From positions 248,001 through 312,000 of the forward strand of contig UBXG01000019.1 of NCBI GenBank assembly GCA_900469475.1: a stretch of DNA of 64,000 nt, given 5' to 3'. Below the pieces are notes generated by a model. The model did not search any database, had not been told where the DNA came from, and saw only the letters and a list, made by a program, of their open reading frames with translations. Every line of letters begins with the position of its first letter. Position 1 is the stretch's first letter. This DNA is from Hyphomicrobiales bacterium (lineage in GTDB: Bacteria; Pseudomonadota; Alphaproteobacteria; Rhizobiales; Rhizobiaceae). A program made the position numbers and the translations under genes. Positions 35,724-41,870 of this stretch are shown in pieces.

Positions 35724-35748
35724 GCGGGTCGATCCATCGACGTTTTCG

Positions 35749-35782
35749 CCCGCAGTCGGTCATCGGCTGCGGGTTTATTATT
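35749..35782 (+). terminator. Terminator after chpT
   Basis: CCCGCAG (35749-35755) pairs with CTGCGGG (35767-35773), with a further CG/CG pairing inside, followed by TTTATTATTT. Confidence 0.8.
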
Positions 35783-35924
35783 TCGTGTATCGAAAATTCT
35801 GTGCAATCTTGAGGTTGTTCGTGCAATTGATAATGTAACGGTAACGAATCCTTAGCTTGCTGCTCCTATCGTTTCAATTTGAAGCCGACATCGATGATGG
35901 CGGCTGGTGCCAGGGAGCTCACAC

Positions 35925-36287
35925 ATGCAGCGGTTCATGATAACGGACACGTCGGATGTCGTACGCAAGGTCGGCAAACGAATTTTGTCCGAGCTGGATT
36001 TTCTCGTGAGCGAAGCCGGAGACGCGCGCGAAGCGCTGATGCGCTGCCAGGCCGAAATGCCTGACTATCTGATCGTCGATGCCGGCATGGAAGGGGCGCT
36101 TGAGCTCATCGCCAGCATCCGCGCCATGCCTGATGGCAAGGATGTGAAGATCTATTACTGCGTAATCGAGGCCGATCTTCGCAAGCTGATGGCCGGGAAG
36201 CGCGCGGGCGCGACGGATTTTCTGCTGAAGCCCTTCGATCGCAAGATTCTCACGGCCATCTTCGGCAATCGCGCCGCTGCCGCCTGA
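35925..36287 (+). CDS. Stand-alone receiver-domain protein, atypical
   Basis: A 120-residue single-domain response regulator with no output domain. The likely phospho-acceptor is Asp52 (LIVDAGMEG) and the conserved lysine is Lys102 (FLLKPFDRK). The usual pair of acidic residues after beta-1 is replaced by MITDTSD, so metal binding may be altered. GGGAG precedes ATG 35925; a longer frame from 35907 is less likely. Its place between chpT and ctrA suggests it takes part in the same relay, perhaps as a phosphate sink or DivK/CpdR-like modulator. That is inference. It is not CpdR or DivK by sequence. Confidence 0.82.
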   Translation: MQRFMITDTSDVVRKVGKRILSELDFLVSEAGDAREALMRCQAEMPDYLIVDAGMEGALELIASIRAMPDGKDVKIYYCVIEADLRKLMAGKRAGATDFLLKPFDRKILTAIFGNRAAAA

Positions 36288-36313
36288 TTTCAACGAGACA
36301 CATCGAAACAAGG

Positions 36314-36343
36314 ATAGTCGCCCTTCGAGGCGGCTATTATTTT
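36314..36343 (+). terminator. Terminator after the receiver gene
   Basis: ATAGTCGCC (36314-36322) pairs with GGCGGCTAT (36329-36337, one G-U pair), followed by TATTTT. Confidence 0.75.
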
Positions 36344-36360
36344 GCGCTCCATTGAAGTCA

Positions 36361-36389
36361 ATAAAAATCCCGCCTGAAGAGGCGGGATT
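36361..36389 (-). terminator. Terminator of ctrA
   Basis: AATCCCGCC (36366-36374) pairs with GGCGGGATT (36381-36389). On the minus strand it runs into TTTTTAT, 34 bp past the ctrA stop. Confidence 0.85.
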
Positions 36390-36422
36390 GCTGTGTGTCG
36401 GCAGTAAAGGCGGGGAGGCGGC

Positions 36423-37124
36423 TCAGGCGCTTTCGGCGAAATCGCTGCTGTCGGGCTCGCGCAGCACATAGCCGCGGCCCCAAACGGTTTCGATGTAGTT
36501 GGCGCCGCCGGCGGCGTTTGCAAGCTTCTTGCGGAGCTTGCAGATGAAGACGTCGATGATCTTCAGTTCCGGCTCGTCCATACCGCCATAAAGGTGGTTG
36601 AGGAACATTTCCTTGGTGAGCGTCGTGCCCTTGCGCAGCGAGAGCAGCTCCAGCATCTGATATTCCTTGCCGGTCAGATGCACGCGCTGGCCGCCGACTT
36701 CGACGGTCTTGGCGTCGAGGTTGACGATGAGTTCGCCAGTCATGATCACCGACTGGGCATGGCCCTTGGAGCGGCGGACGATGGCGTGAATACGGGCGAC
36801 CAGTTCATCCTTATGGAATGGCTTGGTCATGTAGTCGTCGGCGCCGAAGCCGAGGCCGCGAACCTTGTCCTCGATGCCGGCCATGCCGGAGAGGATGAGG
36901 ATCGGCGTCTTGACCTTCGAGAGGCGCAGCGTGCGCAGCACTTCGTAGCCAGACATATCGGGAAGATTGAGATCAAGAAGAATGATGTCGTAGTCGTAGA
37001 GCTTTCCGAGATCCACGCCTTCCTCACCGAGATCGGTGGTATAGACGTTGAAACTTTCGGATTTGAGCATCAGCTCGATGCTCTGCGCTGTCGCGCTATC
37101 GTCTTCAATGAGTAGAACCCGCAT
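36423..37124 (-). CDS. ctrA: Cell-cycle master response regulator CtrA
   Basis: A 233-residue OmpR-type regulator. The receiver domain has IEDD near residues 6-9, phospho-acceptor Asp51 (ILLDLNLPDMSGYEVL) and the lysine in DDYMTKPFHKDEL. The DNA-binding wing includes VHLTGKEYQMLELLSLRKGTTLTKEMFLNHLYGGMDEPELKIIDVFICKLRKKL, typical of CtrA. It binds TTAA-N7-TTAA, silences or activates cell-cycle genes and is phosphorylated through ChpT. The 441-bp upstream region carries a CtrA half-site-like octamer and four GANTC sites. Ends with Ala, as CtrA proteins degraded by ClpXP do. Confidence 0.97.
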   Translation of the reverse strand: MRVLLIEDDSATAQSIELMLKSESFNVYTTDLGEEGVDLGKLYDYDIILLDLNLPDMSGYEVLRTLRLSKVKTPILILSGMAGIEDKVRGLGFGADDYMTKPFHKDELVARIHAIVRRSKGHAQSVIMTGELIVNLDAKTVEVGGQRVHLTGKEYQMLELLSLRKGTTLTKEMFLNHLYGGMDEPELKIIDVFICKLRKKLANAAGGANYIETVWGRGYVLREPDSSDFAESA

Positions 37125-37565
37125 AATTGTCCCCTTTACCGCCGCCGAAAGGTCGTCAGCCCCTTAACGCGATACCGATCAAATCACTGCTTGATTTGGA
37201 AGCTGCCATGTAATGGTTAACAAATTCTGATTCACTCTGGCAAGTCGTATCGAATTTATTAAATAATTTTTCCATTGCACTGTTTTCCAACGACAATCAG
37301 TAAAATCGACTCCTAAAGTATCGCATTAACAACTAACGCCAAGTGATTCATCTGACTCACCAATGCCGACATGTCGAATTCCGACCACACCATTTACCGA
37401 GCCTTAAATCATTACGCCTATCATTAACGATGCCCGTAAACGAAAGGTTACCAGCGGTAGGCTTTTATTAAGATCGCTGGAAATTTTTTTAACCAAGCCG
37501 TCTCAAAGCGGTTCGGCGGACGGGAATATCGAGAGCCGGGGTCTCGCATCACGGGAGTAATGCGT
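37125..37565. promoter_or_regulatory. ctrA/fliJ-like divergent regulatory region with GANTC sites and CtrA-like octamers
   Basis: 441 AT-rich bp without a gene. GANTC, the CcrM methylation site, occurs at 37229-37233, 37308-37312, 37345-37349 and 37354-37358. On the minus strand TTAACCAT, the CtrA octamer, lies at 37220-37213, 89 bp before the ctrA ATG. A near match, TTAACCAA, is at 37489-37496 near the FliJ-like gene. This fits a ctrA promoter under methylation and CtrA feedback, by analogy with Caulobacter and Brucella. Confidence 0.6.
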
Positions 37566-37922
37566 ATGAAGTCACGTGAGAGCCTTGTTCGCCTGAAAGA
37601 GTTTCAGGTGAACGAAAAACGCCGTCAGCTGCAGCAGCTGCAGATGATGATGGCGGAATTTGACCGTATGACGAAGGAGCTGGAAAGCCAGATCGTCGTC
37701 GAGGAGAAGAAGTCCGGCATTTCCGATCCGAGCCATTTTGCCTACCCGACCTTTGCCAAGGCTGCCCGCCAGCGTGCGGACAATCTGCAGGTATCGATCC
37801 GGGAACTGCAGGTTCAGGAAGAGGCGCTGGAAAATTCGCTCGAGGAAATGCAGGCCGAATATGCCAAGGCCGCAGCGCTCGAAGAGCGTGATGGTTCGGG
37901 TCCGGCGCGGGCACGCGCCTGA
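37566..37922 (+). CDS. fliJ: FliJ-like flagellar export chaperone (coiled coil)
   Basis: A 118-residue, almost wholly helical protein (MKSRESLVRLKEFQVNEKRRQLQQLQMMMAEFDRM ... VQEEALENSLEEMQAEYAKAAALEE), the size and pattern of FliJ. FliJ binds the export ATPase FliI as a stalk-like subunit. ATG 37566 gives better spacing to GGGAG than ATG 37560. The gene is divergent from ctrA, a common arrangement. FliI is not visible here. Low sequence specificity of coiled coils limits certainty. Confidence 0.68.
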   Translation: MKSRESLVRLKEFQVNEKRRQLQQLQMMMAEFDRMTKELESQIVVEEKKSGISDPSHFAYPTFAKAARQRADNLQVSIRELQVQEEALENSLEEMQAEYAKAAALEERDGSGPARARA

Positions 37923-38110
37923 GATAGCAATTCCGTCGCTCCTTCGGATCAAGCATCAAGGTGTTGGGGTGCAGGGTCCATCTTCGGAATGTGAAAGGTA
38001 TAGCGGCGGTACTGAAAGCTGCGCATGACTGGCCGTGACGGGGCCGGCCATGCGCAGCTTTTGAATTTTGAGGAGTAATACGGCCGATTGGACGGATTAT
38101 TGCCCGTGCC

Positions 38111-38392
38111 TCAGAGATTGACGACGTCGCGCCAATCTTCATGGCGTTGTGCCTGAGCCTTGAAGAAGGGGCAGAGCGGGATGATCTTCCAGCCGCCGCT
38201 CCGCGCTTCCTCAACGGCGTGAAGCGCGAGCGCCTGGCCGACGCCCTTGCCACGCAGAGCATCCGGTACGCCGGTATGGTCGATAATGATCAGCTTCGCA
38301 GATGTGCGGGAAAACGTCATCTCCGCCTCATGGCCTTCGACGGTTGCGACATAACGGCCGCCGGATGCGTTGTTTTCGTTGCGGATATCCAT
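38111..38392 (-). CDS. Small GNAT-like N-acetyltransferase (YjdJ type)
   Basis: A 93-residue minimal acetyltransferase with the acetyl-CoA loop DALRGKGVGQALALHAVEEAR (RxxGxG) and the family ending GGWKIIPLCPFFKAQAQRHEDWRDVV. The conserved Cys in LCPF is typical of these short forms. The substrate is unknown. It lies alone between the FliJ-like gene and sciP. Confidence 0.82.
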   Translation of the reverse strand: MDIRNENNASGGRYVATVEGHEAEMTFSRTSAKLIIIDHTGVPDALRGKGVGQALALHAVEEARSGGWKIIPLCPFFKAQAQRHEDWRDVVNL

Positions 38393-38559
38393 GATTTTCT
38401 CCCTTGTTGCGTCTTATGCAATAAGGATTGCATGTGCTCCGACATCTGCCAACCTTCGAGATTGTTAACGGATCGTCTTCGTTTAAGTCGATGTCGGAAA
38501 TACGGATCCGGTGAGCCCTTAGCGCTAGGCGGCTGGACGCTAGGGGCGGCACTTCAACA

Positions 38560-38596
38560 AATAATTCGGGCCTCTTTCTCAGAAAAGAGGCCCGAA
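38560..38596 (-). terminator. Terminator of sciP
   Basis: A perfect 13-bp stem (38565-38577 with 38584-38596) lies 36 bp past the sciP stop. On the minus strand the downstream tract reads ATTATTTGTTG. Confidence 0.75.
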
Positions 38597-38631
38597 CACA
38601 AAGTAAAATAAAGGTGGTGCTGTCGCTGCTG

Positions 38632-38907
38632 TCAGTGGCGATACTGCTGTATGCGGGTCGTCCGGAGGCCAGCCAGGCCATGGGTATTGATGGACGACTG
38701 CCAGGAGAGGAACTCTTCGACGGTCAACGTATAACGTTCGCAGGCTTCTTCCAAGCTCAGCAGACCACCACGCACAGCGGCGACAACCTCTGCCTTACGA
38801 CGAATGACCCAGCGGCGCGTATTCGGCGGCGGAAGGTCTGCTATCGTCAGCGGGCTGCCATCGGGGCCGATGACATACTTCACTCGGGGACGTATCATTT
38901 CGGTCAT
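38632..38907 (-). CDS. sciP: CtrA inhibitory protein SciP (DUF1153)
   Basis: A 91-residue helix-turn-helix protein. Diagnostic segments are YVIGPDGSPLTIADLPPPNTRRWVIRRKAEVVAAVRGGLLSLEEACERYTLTVEEFLSWQ. In Caulobacter SciP binds CtrA and blocks its recruitment of RNA polymerase after division. Start ATG 38907 has GAGAG upstream; a later in-frame ATG is at 38898. A CtrA-like box lies 53 bp upstream, and a GANTC site (38910-38914) touches the start region. Its closeness to ctrA and chpT supports the assignment. Confidence 0.9.
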   Translation of the reverse strand: MTEMIRPRVKYVIGPDGSPLTIADLPPPNTRRWVIRRKAEVVAAVRGGLLSLEEACERYTLTVEEFLSWQSSINTHGLAGLRTTRIQQYRH

Positions 38908-39208
38908 TGGACTCTCTACACACACTCAAGACCACGTGTGGCACTCTAGCTTGCCACATTTAAAAATTGCCTAAGCACATGGTAAGACTTTGCTAATAAT
39001 TTTAATCAATGTGGCGAAGTGCTGATTTGCGTATGTTTCGCCTGAGCAAAACGGGCAGAAGCCACTGTTATTTCAGGGGAAATTGCATTTATTCTATGAT
39101 TTTTCGTCAGTGAAAACTTACGCTTTTAGGCCGAAATCTCGGCAAGCGCTCTACTGTTCTCCGGCTCGGAAGCGGCCCTCAGAACTGTTTTTACTTGCAA
39201 AAATAAAC
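38908..39208. other. Intergenic region upstream of sciP
   Basis: 301 AT-rich bp between cysQ's stop and sciP. It holds GANTC (38910-38914) and the CtrA-like box at 38960-38974. I see no gene and no clear cysQ terminator. Confidence 0.5.
38960..38974. promoter_or_regulatory. CtrA-box-like site upstream of sciP
   Basis: TTAA, 7 bp (AAATTGC), CTAA: one mismatch from TTAA-N7-TTAA, 53 bp before the sciP start. Caulobacter sciP is activated by CtrA, so the site is plausible; a chance match cannot be excluded. Confidence 0.42.
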
Positions 39209-40003
39209 TTACGCCGAGACGCTGTGCTTCTGTCCGCCCCAGCAGATGAAGTGCGGATTGGCGAAATCGGCATCTTCGCTCTGGTCAGTCTTACCGTAGG
39301 TCAAAAGGCGGCCTTCGATCGTGACCGTCTTGCCGCCCGCCGCCCGCAGCACGGCATCGCCGGCTGCCGTATCCCATTCCATGGTCCGGCCGAAGCGCGG
39401 ATAGACATCGGCCTTGCCCTCAGCCAGGAGGCAGAATTTCAGCGATGAACCGATCGATGTGCAGCCAGAAACCGCATTGTCCGTGAGGAAGCCTTCGGTC
39501 TTGGCGTTGCTGTTGCAGCGGCTGGCGAGCGCGGTCAGCTTGGCCGGAGGTTCGCGCACGGCGATGGTCAGGCGGTCGGCAATGGAAAATTGCTCGTCGA
39601 CGATCAGTTTGCGGGCACGGCCGGGCTCGCCGGTAAAAGCGACACCGAGCGCCGGCGCATAGACGATGCCGATGATGGGGATGCCATCCTCGACATAGGC
39701 GATGTTGACGGTGAACTCGTCACGATGTTCGATGAATTCCCTAGTGCCGTCGAGCGGGTCCACCAGAAAGAAGGCGCGGCCGCGTACGTCCGGAATCTTG
39801 CCGGCGGCAACCTGCTCCTCGGCAATGGCGGGGATATGGGGGAAATCGCGTTCGAGGTGCCTGAGGATGATGTTTTCGGCGCGTTCGTCGGCCAGAGTGA
39901 CGGGGCTCATGTCCTGCTTCAAGGCAACAGCATAGCCGGCACGATAGACCTCCAGAATGGCCTTTCCTGCTTCGAGCGCTGCCTTTTCAAATGTTGCAAG
40001 CAT
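39209..40003 (-). CDS. cysQ: 3'(2'),5'-bisphosphate nucleotidase CysQ
   Basis: A 264-residue inositol-monophosphatase-fold enzyme that removes the 3'-phosphate from PAP, a by-product of sulfate assimilation. Metal-binding motifs are AIAEEQ (about residues 59-64), FLVDPLDGTREFI (about 79-91) and EWDTAAGDAVLRAAGG (about 208-223). Length is normal. It stands alone, divergent from soxB. Confidence 0.9.
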   Translation of the reverse strand: MLATFEKAALEAGKAILEVYRAGYAVALKQDMSPVTLADERAENIILRHLERDFPHIPAIAEEQVAAGKIPDVRGRAFFLVDPLDGTREFIEHRDEFTVNIAYVEDGIPIIGIVYAPALGVAFTGEPGRARKLIVDEQFSIADRLTIAVREPPAKLTALASRCNSNAKTEGFLTDNAVSGCTSIGSSLKFCLLAEGKADVYPRFGRTMEWDTAAGDAVLRAAGGKTVTIEGRLLTYGKTDQSEDADFANPHFICWGGQKHSVSA

Positions 40004-40330
40004 GTGCTTCTTCGTCTTCCGCGCGCGATCCGCGCCTGAATTCTCCGGACATTATATATAGGAAGTTGCGATTGCGAAGTTTAGATTTCCGATGTGCCGG
40101 CTTGTTTGCCTTAGCGCTTGCGCCAGGGCTTAGCAACAGCGCTCCATGTGGCGGGTTTCACATGCAGGCTTTTTCGCGGGTTGGCAGTGCATTCCTCTCA
40201 GAGCAGACACCGTCCATCACTGCGCATTCGGAAAAGAACATGTTCTGTTTGCGAAGCTTTTTCGTACTTTCGGGTCTTGTCGTTTTTATTGCATATGCGA
40301 ATGTGCCGCCGGTAGTATCGGGATGAATGC
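40004..40330. other. Divergent region between cysQ and soxB
   Basis: 327 bp with no supported gene. The one distinct element is a perfect 12-bp palindrome at 40235-40246. Promoters for both genes must lie here. Confidence 0.5.
40235..40246. promoter_or_regulatory. Perfect 12-bp palindrome upstream of soxBDAG
   Basis: AGAACATGTTCT lies 85 bp before the soxB ATG, at a sensible operator position. It is not the alphaproteobacterial LexA form (GAAC-N7-GAAC). No regulator gene is adjacent. Confidence 0.35.
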
Positions 40331-41581
40331 ATGCGTTATTCGGCTTATCAGCTTCTAAAACAGGCGTTTTCAGGCAATCGCCATTGGCAGCCGGTGTGGC
40401 GGACGCCGGAGCCGAAACCACATTATGACGTGATCATCGTCGGCGGCGGCGGGCATGGGCTGGCAACGGCCTATTACCTCGCCAAGGAATTCGGCATTAC
40501 CAATGTCGCCGTGCTGGAAAAGAGCTACATCGGCTCCGGCAATGTCGGCCGCAACACGACGATCATCCGCTCCAACTATCTGCTACCCGGCAACGAACCC
40601 TTCTACGAGTTTTCGATGAAGCTCTGGGAAGGGCTGGAGCAGGATTTCAATTACAATGCCATGGTGTCCCAGCGCGGTATCGTCAACCTGTTCCATTCCG
40701 ATGGCCAGCGCGATGCCTATGCCCGGCGCGGCAATGCCATGCGCATGCACGGCGTCGATGCGGAACTGCTCAACCGCGAGCAGGTCCGCCGGATGATGCC
40801 TTACCTCAACTTCGACCATGCGCGCTTCCCGATCCTCGGAGGCCTCCTGCAGCGGCGCGGCGGTACGGCGCGGCACGATGCGGTCGCCTGGGGTTATGCA
40901 CGCGGCGCCGACAGCCGCGGCGTCGATCTCATCCAGCAATGCGAGGTGATCGGCATCCGCCGCGAAAACGGCATCGTCACCGGCGTCGAGACCAATCGCG
41001 GCTTCATCGGCTGCAACAAGCTGGCGCTTGCGGCTGCCGGCCACACGTCGATCCTCGGCAATATGGCCGATCTGGAACTGCCGATCGAAACGCATGTGCT
41101 GCAGGCCTTCGTTTCCGAAGGGTTGAAGCCTGTCATCGACAACGTCATCACCTACGGTGCCGGCCACTTCTATATCTCGCAATCCGACAAGGGCGGCTTG
41201 GTCTTCGGCGCCGATATCGACTATTACAGCTCCTACACCCAGCGTGGAAACCTCGCCACCGTCGAGCACACGATGGAGGAGGGGGTGGCGCTCATTCCCG
41301 GCCTGTCGCGCGTGCGCGTGCTGCGTACCTGGGGCGGCGTCATGGATATGAGCATGGACGGTTCGCCGATCATCGATCGCACGCCCATCGAAAATCTTTA
41401 TCTGAACTGCGGCTGGAACTATGGCGGCTTCAAAGCGACGCCGGCCTCGGGCTTCTGCTTCGCGCATCTGATTGCCAAGGGCGAAAGCCACGATGTCAGC
41501 CGCCTTCTGCGTCTTGACCGCTTCGAGCGCGGCTTTGCGATCGACGAAGGCGGCAAGGGTCCGCAGCCGAACCTGCATTGA
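40331..41581 (+). CDS. soxB: Sarcosine oxidase beta subunit
   Basis: A 416-residue flavoprotein subunit of heterotetrameric sarcosine oxidase, which turns sarcosine, folate and O2 into glycine, methylene-folate and H2O2. The FAD motif is VIIVGGGGHGLATAYYLAKEFG. The histidine of RHDAVAWGYARGAD (near residue 180) matches the covalent FMN site. The ending MDMSMDGSPIIDRTPIENLYLNCGWNYGG is typical. First gene of soxBDAG; the next starts 13 bp on. Confidence 0.94.
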   Translation: MRYSAYQLLKQAFSGNRHWQPVWRTPEPKPHYDVIIVGGGGHGLATAYYLAKEFGITNVAVLEKSYIGSGNVGRNTTIIRSNYLLPGNEPFYEFSMKLWEGLEQDFNYNAMVSQRGIVNLFHSDGQRDAYARRGNAMRMHGVDAELLNREQVRRMMPYLNFDHARFPILGGLLQRRGGTARHDAVAWGYARGADSRGVDLIQQCEVIGIRRENGIVTGVETNRGFIGCNKLALAAAGHTSILGNMADLELPIETHVLQAFVSEGLKPVIDNVITYGAGHFYISQSDKGGLVFGADIDYYSSYTQRGNLATVEHTMEEGVALIPGLSRVRVLRTWGGVMDMSMDGSPIIDRTPIENLYLNCGWNYGGFKATPASGFCFAHLIAKGESHDVSRLLRLDRFERGFAIDEGGKGPQPNLH

Positions 41582-41594
41582 GGGCACAATACCA

Positions 41595-41870
41595 ATGGCA
41601 AGCTTGATCAACTGCCCGCATTGCGGCGTGCGACCCAAGGAAGAATTCTCCATTCGCGGCGCCTCCGTCGTCCGTCCCGTGCCGACGGCGCCGGATGAGG
41701 ACTGGAATCGTTATGTCTTCATCCGCGACAACGAGCGCGGCCGGATTGAAGAATATTGGCATCATAGCGCCGGATGTCGCCGTTGGCTGGTCGTCAAGCG
41801 CAGCAACGTCACCCATGAGGTCTTTTCCGTTACCGATGCCGAGGACAAGGCGAAGGAGGCGGCACGATGA
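41595..41870 (+). CDS. soxD: Sarcosine oxidase delta subunit
   Basis: A 91-residue zinc-binding subunit. Likely zinc ligands are Cys7 and Cys10 (CPHCG), a histidine in YWHHSAG and Cys61, matching the spacing of known delta subunits. The start at 41595 opens with MASLINCPHCG. It overlaps soxA by four bases (ATGA), so translation is coupled. Confidence 0.93.
   Translation: MASLINCPHCGVRPKEEFSIRGASVVRPVPTAPDEDWNRYVFIRDNERGRIEEYWHHSAGCRRWLVVKRSNVTHEVFSVTDAEDKAKEAAR

Noticed and set aside
40235..40246. LexA box upstream of soxB
   Set aside because: The palindrome has no GAAC-N7-GAAC or GTTC-N7-GTTC spacing, so it is not the alphaproteobacterial SOS box.
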